NCBI GenBank assembly: GCA_031369365.1
Contig: JANMOP010000014.1
Location: 4,913-68,912 of the forward strand
Direction of reading: 5' to 3'
Length of the DNA stretch: 64,000 bases
From: Methylotenera_A sp031369365
Lineage (GTDB): Bacteria; Pseudomonadota; Gammaproteobacteria; Burkholderiales; Methylophilaceae
Shown here: positions 24,341 to 33,599 of the stretch, piece by piece
Layout: each line of letters opens with the position of its first letter
Numbering within the stretch: position 1 is the stretch's first letter
Notes under the pieces: model-generated
Database searches by the model: none
What the model was told of the DNA's origin: nothing
The model's input: the letters and a program-made list of their open reading frames with translations, nothing else
Position numbers and translations under genes: made by a program

Positions 24341-25861
24341 ATGAGCCTAGCCGTGCTTTACAGCCGCGCGCTTAGTGGCATGGACGCGCCCGAGGTGGTG
24401 GTGGAAGTGCATCTCGCCAACGGCTTGCCGCAATTCACGATTGTGGGATTGCCCGAAGCAGAGGTGAAAGAGAGCAAAGACCGTGTACGCGCCGCCATTC
24501 TCACCGCACAGTTTGAGTTTCCCATGCGGCGCATCACGGTAAACCTAGCACCTGCCGACCTGCCTAAAGAAAGCGGTCGATACGACCTGCCCATCGCGTT
24601 AGGTATTTTGGCAGCCAGTGGGCAGATTCCTAAAGAGCCGCTCGCACGTTATGAAATTGCAGGCGAGTTAGCGCTCACTGGCGAGTTGCGCCCGATACGC
24701 GGCGCCCTAGCCATGACGTATCATATGCAACACAAGACAAAAATTAATCTTAAATTGAATGGCAAGCGCGCCTTTATTTTGCCCCAATTAAGTGCGCTAG
24801 AAGCAAGCTTAGTAAAAGATGCGATTATTTACCCCGCCAATTCTTTGCTAGAAGTGTGCGCGCACCTAAGTGGGCATACTGCTTTAAATCAGTATGAATC
24901 TAGCGCAGAACTACAAACAATCGCCTACCCCGATTTTGCCGAGGTAAAAGGTCAATCTCAAGCCAAACGCGCGCTTGAAATTGCCGCCGCAGGTGGCCAC
25001 AGCGTACTCATGAGCGGCCCGCCAGGCACAGGCAAAAGCATGTTGGCCGCACGTTTTGCAGGCATTTTACCCAGCATGACAGAGCATGAAGCATTAGAAT
25101 CTGCCGCTATACAATCATTGAACGGAAGTTATAAGCTAGAAAATTGGAAGCGCAGACCGTACCGAAGCCCGCACCACACTGCTTCTGGCGTGGCGTTGGT
25201 GGGAGGGGGTGGCATTCCACGACCTGGTGAAATCTCGCTGGCGCACAACGGCGTGTTGTTTTTAGACGAGCTGCCCGAGTTTGAGCGAAAAGTGCTAGAA
25301 GTGCTGCGTGAGCCTTTAGAAAGCGGCAAAATCACCATCAGCCGCGCCGCGCGTCAGGCCGATTTCCCCGCCAGTTTTCAACTACTCGCCGCCATGAACC
25401 CTTGCCCATGCGGTTATTTAGGCCACTTTAACAATAAGTGCAGATGCACGCCTGATAACGTGGCGCGCTACAAAGCCAAAATTTCAGGCCCCCTTTTAGA
25501 CCGCATTGATTTACATATTGAAGTGCCTGCGCTAAAAGAAGACGAACTTACCACTGCCGCCAATGCAGAGAATAGCGACAGCATCCGTTCACGCGTTGAA
25601 CGCGCCAGAGAACTGCAACTAAAACGCCAAGGTAAAGCTAATTTTGCGCTAGGTAGTTTAGAGATTGATACATTTTGCCAGCCCGATGATGCAGGATTAA
25701 CCTTGCTAAAAACCGCCATTTCGCGTTTAAATTTATCTGCGCGTGCCTACCATCGCATTTTAAAAGTGGCCAGAACTATCGCCGACTTGAGTGGAGATGT
25801 TGAAATAAAGCCTAGCCACATAGCGGAGGCGGTTCAATATAGGCGTGGCGATAGTAACTAA
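24341..25861 (+). CDS. comM: YifB/ComM family AAA+ ATPase
   Basis: A 506-residue Mg-chelatase-like AAA+ protein. The N-terminal ChlI-like domain (SRALSGMDAPEVVVEVHLAN, NLAPADLPKESGRYDLPIAL) precedes a Walker A (SGPPGTGKSMLAAR), a Walker B (GVLFLDELPEF) and sensor AAMNPCPCGYLGH, with the C-terminal LSARAYHRILKVARTIADL. ComM promotes branch migration during natural transformation. This fits the type IV pilus genes further along, but competence of the organism is unproven. The C-P-C motif and nearby C-x-C may bind zinc. Confidence 0.93.
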   Translation: MSLAVLYSRALSGMDAPEVVVEVHLANGLPQFTIVGLPEAEVKESKDRVRAAILTAQFEFPMRRITVNLAPADLPKESGRYDLPIALGILAASGQIPKEPLARYEIAGELALTGELRPIRGALAMTYHMQHKTKINLKLNGKRAFILPQLSALEASLVKDAIIYPANSLLEVCAHLSGHTALNQYESSAELQTIAYPDFAEVKGQSQAKRALEIAAAGGHSVLMSGPPGTGKSMLAARFAGILPSMTEHEALESAAIQSLNGSYKLENWKRRPYRSPHHTASGVALVGGGGIPRPGEISLAHNGVLFLDELPEFERKVLEVLREPLESGKITISRAARQADFPASFQLLAAMNPCPCGYLGHFNNKCRCTPDNVARYKAKISGPLLDRIDLHIEVPALKEDELTTAANAENSDSIRSRVERARELQLKRQGKANFALGSLEIDTFCQPDDAGLTLLKTAISRLNLSARAYHRILKVARTIADLSGDVEIKPSHIAEAVQYRRGDSN

Positions 25862-25978
25862 AAGTATGGGCTGATTGCCCGCTTTATGGCTAGAATTTAA
25901 GTGCTTTTATATAGGTCTATAATAACTAGCTTGATAATTAGCCTTGATAACTTATGGCTTAATAAGTGAAAGTAAATA

Positions 25979-27148
25979 ATGCAAACTGATTCTGAATCAA
26001 AAGTCGCCACTCAAACCAGCCCTGAGTTGCCAGCCGATCATTTATTTCCATCAAATGATCCCGTGCAAGTGAGAAATGTTGCTTTAATCATCATTTCTAG
26101 CATTGCAGTTATTTTTGCATTAGATTGGGCGCAAAGTTTTATCATCACCGTATTATTAGGCGGACTTTTAGCTTATGCATTAAATCCACTGGTAATAAAG
26201 CTAGAAAGCATCAAAGTGCACCGTGTTATTGGCGCATCTCTTATTGTCATTGCTTTGGTGGCTGGCATCATCTTTTCAGGCTACGCGTTACGTGGTCAAG
26301 TGCAGTCAATCATTTCAATTTTACCTGAAGCTGCGGTTAAACTTACTTCTGGTTTTGCCGTAAAGCGTGGCGACCCGTTGACCAATATGCAAAAAGTGCA
26401 GATTGCAGCGAATCAAGTTGAAACAGCCGCTAGTTCAGTTGAAAACAACATTAAAACTAAAAAAAAACCAGTCATGCGTGTGGTTTTAGAAGAGCCTAAA
26501 TTTAAGATTGGTGATTTTCTTTGGCGCAGCTCTTTAGGCGTTTTCGGCTTTATTGCAGAAGCCATTACCATGATTTTTCTCGCTTACTTTTTCCTGCTGT
26601 CTGGTGACATATTCAAGCGCAAACTAGTTAAAATTACTGGGCCTTCGTTAACGCGCAAAAAAATTACAGTCAATATACTCATGGATATTAATAGCTCTAT
26701 ACAAGGCTACATGTTCATGTTGTTAATCACCAACATCATTGTCGGCGTTTTATCATGGATGGCATTTCGTGCGCTTGAATTAGAAAATGCGGGCGCGTGG
26801 GCTGTTGCAGCAGGGTTTTTGCATATAGTGCCCTATTTTGGCCCAGTTGCAACCGCAGCAGCCACTGGCATGGCTGCTTACATGCAATTTGATTCACTAT
26901 TAATGGCCGTGACAGTTGCAGGCGCGTCTATTGTCATCGCCACTGTGGTTGGCGTATTTATTACCACCTGGATGACAGGCCGCATCGCCAAAATGAACTC
27001 GGCCGCAGTTTTTATAGCGCTTATCTTTTTTTCTTGGTTGTGGGGACTCTGGGGCATGTTGCTTGGTATTCCAGTTATCGTCATTTTAAAAGTTATTTGT
27101 GAGCATATTGAGCATTTACAGCCGATTGCCGAACTACTGGGTGAATAG
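25979..27148 (+). CDS. AI-2E family (PerM-type) transporter
   Basis: A 389-residue integral membrane protein with two N-terminal helices (ALIIISSIAVIFALDWAQSF, GGLLAYALNPLV), a long extramembrane segment (residues ~100-175) and a block of five or more C-terminal helices. The motifs GFLHIVPYFGPVATAAATG and LGIPVIVILKVI are typical of the PF01594 (UPF0118) family. Members include autoinducer-2 exporters and Na+/H+ antiporters, and the substrate cannot be read from sequence. The gene stands alone. The 224 bp before metH show no riboswitch I can recognise. Confidence 0.85.
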   Translation: MQTDSESKVATQTSPELPADHLFPSNDPVQVRNVALIIISSIAVIFALDWAQSFIITVLLGGLLAYALNPLVIKLESIKVHRVIGASLIVIALVAGIIFSGYALRGQVQSIISILPEAAVKLTSGFAVKRGDPLTNMQKVQIAANQVETAASSVENNIKTKKKPVMRVVLEEPKFKIGDFLWRSSLGVFGFIAEAITMIFLAYFFLLSGDIFKRKLVKITGPSLTRKKITVNILMDINSSIQGYMFMLLITNIIVGVLSWMAFRALELENAGAWAVAAGFLHIVPYFGPVATAAATGMAAYMQFDSLLMAVTVAGASIVIATVVGVFITTWMTGRIAKMNSAAVFIALIFFSWLWGLWGMLLGIPVIVILKVICEHIEHLQPIAELLGE

Positions 27149-27372
27149 AAAGTGCTTTTTTAATTGGGCGAATCCAGCCTTAAATTTCTAATTTCTAAAT
27201 TTTAATATTCATCATCAATATGCTGCAATTACTTTGTTTATAGCGCAGCACTTAATCACTTTAGGCATCAGTTTTAGTTGGCTTGCAATTGTAGTTAGTT
27301 CGCAATACAAGTGAAACGGTCGCAACATGTTAAAATAATTCATTATTAGCCAATTGATTCAAATCTCATTTA

Positions 27373-30300
27373 ATGCAATCTGCAACAGAAATTAAACTAC
27401 GCAAATTACTCTCTCAACGCATCCTAATTTTAGATGGCGCGATGGGTACCATGATTCAGCAATATAAGCTGACTGAGGCGGATTATCGCGGTGAACGATT
27501 TAAGGATTTTGCCTCACCCGCAGGCCAGCGCGAGTTATTTGTAAAAGGCAATAACGAGCTGTTAAGTTTGACTGCGCCGCACATCATTCAAGAAATACAC
27601 GAGCAATATCTGGCCGCTGGCGCGGATATCATCGAAACTAATACTTTTGGTGCCACATCCGTGGCGCAAGACGATTACCACATGGCGCATTTGGTGTATG
27701 AGATGAATGTGGCTTCTGCCAAATTAGCAAAGGCTGCTTGCGATAAATATAGCACGCCCGATAAACCACGCTTTGTAGCTGGCGCGCTTGGGCCAACGCC
27801 CAAAACCGCCAGCATTTCACCCGACGTGAATGATCCCGCCGCTCGTAACGTCAATTTTGACCAGTTAGTAAACGCTTACTTAGCGCAAACGCGCGCATTG
27901 GTAGAAGGTGGCGCGGATATTTTAATGGTGGAAACTATCTTTGATACGCTCAACTGCAAAGCCGCTTTGTTTGCGATTGATACGTTTTTTGAAGAGGTGG
28001 GTTACACATTGCCGCTGATGATTTCTGGCACGGTGACCGATGCTTCTGGTCGCATATTATCAGGTCAAACCGTGACCGCGTTTTGGAACTCAGTTCGCCA
28101 CGCCAAACCGCTGACGATTGGCTTAAATTGTGCCTTAGGCGCCACTTTAATGCGGCCTTATGCCGAAGAATTAAGCAAAATCGCCGATACATTCGTGTGC
28201 ATTTACCCCAATGCTGGCTTACCGAATCCAATGAGCGATACGGGTTTTGATGAAACGCCTGACGTGACTTCTAGCTTAGTGAAAGAGTTTGCCAATAGCG
28301 GCTTTATCAATATCGCGGGCGGTTGCTGCGGGACTACGCCAGCACACATTAACGCGATTTATGAACAAGTTAAAAATATCGCCCCAAGAAAGGTGCTCCA
28401 GCAGCCAATAGCCATGCGGCTTGCAGGGCTAGAGCCTTTTATCATTAATGAAGAATCACTATTCGTCAACGTAGGCGAGCGCACCAATGTGACAGGCAGC
28501 AAAGCCTTTGCGCGGCTGATTATTAATGAGCAATACGACGAAGCGTTAAGTGTAGCGCGGCAGCAGGTAGAAAACGGCGCACAAGTCATCGACATTAATA
28601 TGGATGAAGGCATGCTGGACGCCGTAAAAGCCATGACACATTTCCTGAATTTAATCGCCAGTGAGCCTGACATTGCCCGTGTGCCAATTATGATTGATTC
28701 CAGCAAATGGTCTGTCATTGAGGCTGGGCTTAAATGCGTGCAAGGCAAAGCCATTGTCAATTCTATCTCGATGAAAGAAGGCGAAGCCGAATTTTTGCGC
28801 CAAGCCAAGTTGTGTCGCCGTTACGGCGCAGCGGTGATTGTGATGGCATTTGACGAAAAAGGTCAAGCGGATACCTTTGCGCGTAAAACGGAAATCTGTG
28901 AAAGGGCGTATCGCTTGTTGGCGGGAGATCCAGAGTATCACCGTAGTCAACTATTGCAAGAAAACAGGCTAGAAAATGCACAAACACTGGCGTTTTTAAG
29001 TCCCTCGCCCGCGAGCGGGAGAGGGGTGGGGGAGAGGGGCGAAATATCCATCACCGCCCCTCTCCCTAGTCCTCTCCCGCCTGCGGGCGAGGGGACACAC
29101 CCGCCCTCCCACTTGATGGGGTTGGGCATGCTCGAACTTAATACTCCCTCCCCCTTGATGGCGGAGGGTTGGGGAGAGGGTGAAAACAAGCGAGAGGATG
29201 AAATGTATGACAAGGGCATAGGCTTTCCGCCAGAAGACATCATCTTCGACCCTAACATTTTTGCCATTGCCACCGGCATTGAAGAACACAACAACTACGC
29301 GGTGGATTTTATCGAGGCCACACGCTGGATTAAGCAAAATCTGCCACATGCCAAAATTTCGGGCGGCGTCTCGAATGTAAGCTTTAGCTTTCGCGGTAAC
29401 GATCCCGCGCGCGAGGCCATTCACACGGTTTTCCTCTACCACGCCATTAAAGCAGGTATGACCATGGGTATTGTGAATGCGGGCATGATGGGCATTTATG
29501 ATGATCTCGCACCAGAGTTAAAAGAGCGGGTGGAAGATGTAGTGCTAAATCGCAGGGATGACGCCACCGAGCGCATGATTGAAATTGCTGGCACGCTAGT
29601 GGCAGGTGGTAAAAAAGTGGCTGCAACGCTAGAGTGGCGCGGCTCTGTGGATGATCCTGTGAGCGTGCAAAAACGCTTAGAACACGCCATGGTGCATGGC
29701 ATTACCGACTTTATAGTGGAAGACATCGAAGAAGCGCGTGCGGCGGTTGAAGCATCTGGCGGCAGACCAATTCACGTCATCGAAGGCCCACTGATGGACG
29801 GCATGAACGTGGTAGGTGATTTGTTTGGCCAAGGCAAAATGTTTTTGCCGCAAGTGGTGAAATCTGCTCGCGTGATGAAAACTGCCGTGGCACATTTAAT
29901 CCCGTTTATTGAGGCCGAAAAAGTCTTAGAGCAAGAGCGCACAGGCGTGGTAGCCAAACCAAAAGGCAAAATCGTCATCGCCACTGTTAAGGGTGATGTG
30001 CATGACATCGGAAAAAATATTGTGAGTGTAGTATTGCAATGCAATAACTTTGAAGTAGTCAACATGGGCGTGATGGTACCAGCGGCGGAGATTTTAGCCA
30101 TGGCAAACGCCGAAAACGCCGATATTATTGGCTTGGGCGGCCTGATTACGCCAAGCTTAGAAGAAATGACGCACATTGCCAAAGAAATGCAGCGCGACCC
30201 CTATTTTGCTAATGCAAAAACGCCGCTGCTTATTGGCGGTGCCACATGCTCGCGCGCGCACACAGCGGTAAAAATCGCCCCGCATTACGATGGCCCCATT

Positions 30301-31425
30301 GTCTATGTGCCAGATGCCTCGCGCAGTGTAAGCGTGATGCAAAATCTACTCACACCCGAAACGCGCGGCGCGTATTTGGCCGAGATTCAAGCGGATTACC
30401 AAAAAGCGCGCGAGCAACATGCCAACAAAAAAGGCGTGCCAATACTCACTATTGCCGATGCGCGCGCAAACAAATCTAAATTAAGTTTTGCAGGTGAATT
30501 TGCACCCGTAAAGCCCAAGTTTATTGGTCGCCGCGTGTTTAAAAATATCGATTTAAGCTTAATCGCGCAATACATTGATTGGGCGCCATTCTTCCAAACG
30601 TGGGATTTAGCAGGCTTTTATCCCGCTATTTTGACTGATGAAGTAGTGGGCGAAGCCGCGACAAAAGTATTCGCCGAAGCGCAAAGTATGCTAAAAAAAA
30701 TCATTGATGGCCGCTGGCTAACGGCTAACGGCGTCATCGCGCTAATGCCCGCCAATAGTGTGAATGACGACGATATTGAAATTTATACTAACGAAAATAG
30801 AGATGAAGTTGCCTTCACCTATTACGGTATGCGCCAACAAAGCGTAAAGCCAGTGATAGAAGGCGTGGCGCGGCCAAACCAATGTTTAAGTGATTTTATT
30901 GCGCCTAAAAATAATGCAGATGATTACATCGGCTTATTTGCCGTAACCGCAGGTTTAAGTACTGAAAAAATCGAAAAACGCTTTATAGACGCGCAAGATG
31001 ACTACAGTGGCATTATGTTCAAAAGCCTTGCAGATAGGCTTGCTGAAGCGTTTGCAGAATACATGCACGAACGCATCCGCACCGATTTATGGGGTTATGC
31101 GAGCGACGAAAAGTTGCCTATAGACGCGTTAATCAAAGAAGAATATGCAGGCATTCGCCCTGCGCCTGGCTATCCTGCTTGCCCAGACCATACGGTAAAA
31201 GCCGATATGTTCAAGCTGCTGCAATGCGATGAAATTGATATGCAGCTCACCGATAGCTTCGCCATGATGCCTGCGGCGGCAGTATCAGGTTTTTACTTTG
31301 CACATAAAGACGCTAAATACTTTAGTGTGGATAAAATTGGCACAGACCAACTAGAAGACATGGCAAAACGCAGAAACTTGCCTAAAAGCTATTTAGAGCG
31401 CTGGTTAGCGCCGAATTTGGGATAA
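27373..31425 (+). CDS. metH: Cobalamin-dependent methionine synthase MetH with ~100-aa in-frame repeat insertion
   Basis: This 1350-residue enzyme transfers a methyl group from 5-methyl-THF to homocysteine via cobalamin. The domains are in order: homocysteine-binding (1-~340, ending GGCCGTTPAHI), pterin-binding (~370-660, SKAFARLIINEQYDEAL, DINMDEGMLD), cobalamin-binding with DVHDIGKNIV (~876), and the AdoMet reactivation domain with RPAPGYPACPDH. It is ~120 residues longer than E. coli MetH. The excess sits mainly between AYRLL (~515) and GIGFPPEDIIFDPN (~615), in the pterin-binding domain, where two palindromic repeat elements are read through in frame (SPSPASGRGVGERG, PLPSPLPPAGEG, PSPLMAEGWGEG). 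All flanking motifs are intact, so the enzyme is probably functional. Confidence 0.96.
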   Translation: MQSATEIKLRKLLSQRILILDGAMGTMIQQYKLTEADYRGERFKDFASPAGQRELFVKGNNELLSLTAPHIIQEIHEQYLAAGADIIETNTFGATSVAQDDYHMAHLVYEMNVASAKLAKAACDKYSTPDKPRFVAGALGPTPKTASISPDVNDPAARNVNFDQLVNAYLAQTRALVEGGADILMVETIFDTLNCKAALFAIDTFFEEVGYTLPLMISGTVTDASGRILSGQTVTAFWNSVRHAKPLTIGLNCALGATLMRPYAEELSKIADTFVCIYPNAGLPNPMSDTGFDETPDVTSSLVKEFANSGFINIAGGCCGTTPAHINAIYEQVKNIAPRKVLQQPIAMRLAGLEPFIINEESLFVNVGERTNVTGSKAFARLIINEQYDEALSVARQQVENGAQVIDINMDEGMLDAVKAMTHFLNLIASEPDIARVPIMIDSSKWSVIEAGLKCVQGKAIVNSISMKEGEAEFLRQAKLCRRYGAAVIVMAFDEKGQADTFARKTEICERAYRLLAGDPEYHRSQLLQENRLENAQTLAFLSPSPASGRGVGERGEISITAPLPSPLPPAGEGTHPPSHLMGLGMLELNTPSPLMAEGWGEGENKREDEMYDKGIGFPPEDIIFDPNIFAIATGIEEHNNYAVDFIEATRWIKQNLPHAKISGGVSNVSFSFRGNDPAREAIHTVFLYHAIKAGMTMGIVNAGMMGIYDDLAPELKERVEDVVLNRRDDATERMIEIAGTLVAGGKKVAATLEWRGSVDDPVSVQKRLEHAMVHGITDFIVEDIEEARAAVEASGGRPIHVIEGPLMDGMNVVGDLFGQGKMFLPQVVKSARVMKTAVAHLIPFIEAEKVLEQERTGVVAKPKGKIVIATVKGDVHDIGKNIVSVVLQCNNFEVVNMGVMVPAAEILAMANAENADIIGLGGLITPSLEEMTHIAKEMQRDPYFANAKTPLLIGGATCSRAHTAVKIAPHYDGPIVYVPDASRSVSVMQNLLTPETRGAYLAEIQADYQKAREQHANKKGVPILTIADARANKSKLSFAGEFAPVKPKFIGRRVFKNIDLSLIAQYIDWAPFFQTWDLAGFYPAILTDEVVGEAATKVFAEAQSMLKKIIDGRWLTANGVIALMPANSVNDDDIEIYTNENRDEVAFTYYGMRQQSVKPVIEGVARPNQCLSDFIAPKNNADDYIGLFAVTAGLSTEKIEKRFIDAQDDYSGIMFKSLADRLAEAFAEYMHERIRTDLWGYASDEKLPIDALIKEEYAGIRPAPGYPACPDHTVKADMFKLLQCDEIDMQLTDSFAMMPAAAVSGFYFAHKDAKYFSVDKIGTDQLEDMAKRRNLPKSYLERWLAPNLG
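29002..29094 (+). repeat. In-frame palindromic repeat inside metH (element 1)
   Basis: A 93-bp imperfect palindrome. Left end CCCTCGCCCGCGAGCGGGAG, right end CTCCCGCCTGCGGGCGAGGG. It is exactly 31 codons (residues 544-574). Nearly the same sequence lies in mpl at 32559, in the same orientation and codon phase. Confidence 0.9.
29101..29181 (+). repeat. Second in-frame repeat inside metH (CCCTCCCCCTTGATGG family)
   Basis: Two related blocks, CCCTCCCACTTGATGGGGTT (from 29104) and CCCTCCCCCTTGATGGCGGA (from 29146), the latter followed by GGGTTGGGGAGAGGG. Both are translated in frame. The element follows element 1 directly, so metH has absorbed two repeat families at one spot. Confidence 0.75.
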
Positions 31426-31428
31426 ATT

Positions 31429-32070
31429 ATGCTGAAAAATGGCTATCAAATTGTTTATGTTTTAACAAACCCTGCAATGCCAGGGCTGGTAAAAATTGGC
31501 AAAACAACAAATTTAGAAATTGAAGTAAGAATGCGTCAGCTATATGGAACGGGTGTTCCAGTCCCATTTGATTGCGCTTTTGCTTGCCAAGTAAAAAACG
31601 CGCATGAAGTTGAAAGAGCTCTACATTATGCTTTTGGAAATATAAGAATCAACCCGAATAGAGAGTTTTTTAAAATTGAAGCAGAAAGAGTTATTTCAGT
31701 TTTAAAGCTGCTCAAAGTTGACGACATAACTGCTGAATTTGAAGATAAAATTGAGGCAGGTACAGAAGAGGTAGATAAGCAATCTGCACAAATATTTAAA
31801 GAAACAATAAGACCTAGAATGAATTTTCATGAGCTTGCCATCCCAAACGAATCTATATTAGTTTCTAGAGATGGAAGGTTGCGAGTTAAAGTTATTGAAG
31901 CAAAAAAAGTTGATTTAAACGGCGAAAAAATGTCTTTAACTATGGCCACGCGCCGTTTACTGGGTTTGCCAGACAATCAGCCAATTCAGCCTTCGCCCTA
32001 TTGGTCGTTTAATGGCAGATCAGTTATAGATATTTACGAAGACTATCACTCCGTTGCTGAAGAAGAATAA
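31429..32070 (+). CDS. GIY-YIG / T5orf172-type nuclease-domain protein
   Basis: A 213-residue protein. Residues ~7-95 form a T5orf172/MUG113-like GIY-YIG variant: IVYVLTNPAMPGLVKIGKTT, RMRQLYGTGVPVPFDCAFAC, EVERALHYAFGNIRINPNREFF. The C-terminal ~80 residues (GEKMSLTMATRRLLGLPDNQ, PSPYWSFNGRSVIDIYEDYH) look like a second small DNA-binding or adapter domain. It is 3 bp after metH and 2 bp before mpl. Base use is more AT-rich than its neighbours, suggesting later arrival. Function unknown; a DNA nick or repair role is only suggested by the family. Confidence 0.78.
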   Translation: MLKNGYQIVYVLTNPAMPGLVKIGKTTNLEIEVRMRQLYGTGVPVPFDCAFACQVKNAHEVERALHYAFGNIRINPNREFFKIEAERVISVLKLLKVDDITAEFEDKIEAGTEEVDKQSAQIFKETIRPRMNFHELAIPNESILVSRDGRLRVKVIEAKKVDLNGEKMSLTMATRRLLGLPDNQPIQPSPYWSFNGRSVIDIYEDYHSVAEEE

Positions 32071-32072
32071 CT

Positions 32073-33596
32073 ATGCACATTCACATTTTAGGTATTTGCG
32101 GTACATTCATGGGCGGTATTGCGGTGCTAGCTAAGCAGGCAGGGCATCGCGTCACGGGGTGCGATGCGAATGTTTACCCGCCAATGAGTACGCAATTAGA
32201 ATCTCAAGGCATTGAGTTGATTGAGGGTTTTTCACCCGAGCAAACCAAGTTAAACCCAGATATTTATGTGATTGGTAATGTGGTTTCGCGCGGTAATCCG
32301 TTGATGGAAGAAATTTTGAACCTTGGTTTGCCCTACATTTCTGGCCCGCAATGGTTGGCAGAGAATGTGTTGCAAGGTAAGTGGGTGTTGGCTGTAGCGG
32401 GCACGCACGGCAAAACTACAACGTCTTCAATGCTCGCATGGATACTGGAATATGCGGGTTTGGCACCTGGCTTTTTGATTGGTGGGGTGCCTGAGAATTT
32501 TGGCGTTTCGGCAAGGCTGCCGCAAGTGCCGCCTGCGCAAACGCTCAAGCTAGCAAGCCCCTCGCCCGCAAGCGGGAGAGGGGTTGGGGTGAGGAGCGGC
32601 TCGACTATGGGCATTGCCCCTCACCCTAGCCCTCTCCCGCCTGCGGGCGAGGGGATAAAAAACAAAGGTGATTTTTCACCCTTTTTTGTCATCGAAGCAG
32701 ACGAATACGACACCGCTTTTTTTGATAAGCGCTCAAAATTTGTGCATTACCGCCCGCGTACGGCTATTTTGAACAATTTAGAGTTTGATCACGCGGATAT
32801 TTTTGATGACCTAAATGCGATTGAAAAGCAGTTTCATCATTTGATTCGCACTGTGCCGCAAAACGGTTTGGTGGTGATTAATGGCAAAGAAGATAGCCTA
32901 AAACGTGTTTTAGATAAAGGCTGCTGGAGCACGGTGGAGCATTTTGGCACGGATGCGGATTGGCAGGCAAAAAATGCACTAGGCGATGGTAGTTTCGACG
33001 TATATTTTAAGAATGAGCGCCAAGCGCATTTAAGCTGGCAGATGTTGGGCGAACACAACAGAATGAATGCGCTGGCAGCAATTGCCGCGGCGCGCCATGT
33101 GGGCGTGGCGCCGTGTATTGCCATTGAAGCGCTTAGCGAATTTAAAAACGTAAAACGCCGTATGGAAACCAAAGGCGTGGTGAATAATATTACAGTTTAC
33201 GATGATTTCGCGCATCATCCAACCGCTATCGAGACTACATTAGCAGGCCTGCGAAGCAAGCTGGACGCGGTTTCTGGCGATGCCAAAAAAGGTGCTAGAA
33301 TAATAGCGGTGCTAGAGCCGCGCAGCAACACCATGAAGCTGGGTGTGATGAAAGACGCGCTGCCTGCCAGTTTAAAACATGCAGATTTGGTGTTTTGTTA
33401 TGGCGCAAATTTAGGTTGGGATGCAACAGAGGCATTAAAACCGATTGCAAATAAAGCCAAAACATTCGATGATTTAACTATGCTAGTAAACGCAATAAGC
33501 GCAGCAGCTAAATCGGGTGACCATATTCTAGTGATGAGTAATGGTGGTTTTGGTGGCGTGCATCAAAAAATTATTGATTCATTAGCGGAAAAATAA
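32073..33596 (+). CDS. mpl: UDP-MurNAc:tripeptide ligase Mpl with in-frame repeat insertion
   Basis: A 507-residue murein-recycling ligase that joins L-Ala-D-Glu-meso-DAP to UDP-MurNAc. Mur-ligase motifs are HILGICGTFMGGIAVLAK, the ATP loop AVAGTHGKTTTSSMLAW, FFVIEADEYDTAFFDKRSKF, NNLEFDHADIFDDLNAI and YDDFAHHPTAIETTL. Between VSARLPQ (~150) and FFVIEADEYD (~203) lie about 50 residues absent, as I recall, from E. coli Mpl. They include a 32-codon palindromic element (residues 163-194: PSPASGRGVGVRS, PHPSPLPPAGEG) also found in metH. The catalytic motifs on both sides are intact. Confidence 0.95.
   Translation: MHIHILGICGTFMGGIAVLAKQAGHRVTGCDANVYPPMSTQLESQGIELIEGFSPEQTKLNPDIYVIGNVVSRGNPLMEEILNLGLPYISGPQWLAENVLQGKWVLAVAGTHGKTTTSSMLAWILEYAGLAPGFLIGGVPENFGVSARLPQVPPAQTLKLASPSPASGRGVGVRSGSTMGIAPHPSPLPPAGEGIKNKGDFSPFFVIEADEYDTAFFDKRSKFVHYRPRTAILNNLEFDHADIFDDLNAIEKQFHHLIRTVPQNGLVVINGKEDSLKRVLDKGCWSTVEHFGTDADWQAKNALGDGSFDVYFKNERQAHLSWQMLGEHNRMNALAAIAAARHVGVAPCIAIEALSEFKNVKRRMETKGVVNNITVYDDFAHHPTAIETTLAGLRSKLDAVSGDAKKGARIIAVLEPRSNTMKLGVMKDALPASLKHADLVFCYGANLGWDATEALKPIANKAKTFDDLTMLVNAISAAAKSGDHILVMSNGGFGGVHQKIIDSLAEK
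32559..32654 (+). repeat. In-frame palindromic repeat inside mpl
   Basis: A 96-bp copy of the metH element: left end CCCTCGCCCGCAAGCGGGAG, right end CTCCCGCCTGCGGGCGAGGG. It starts on a codon boundary (P163), is exactly 32 codons long, and has no stop in frame. Confidence 0.9.
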
Positions 33597-33599
33597 ACA

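Noticed and set aside
27149..27372. Cobalamin, SAM or SAH riboswitch before metH
   Set aside because: No B12-box or other recognisable aptamer core seen by eye; a covariance search would be decisive.
28947..29442. Open frames on the minus strand opposite the metH insertion
   Set aside because: They arise from the palindromic GC-rich repeat being open on both strands; no start signals or homology-like content.
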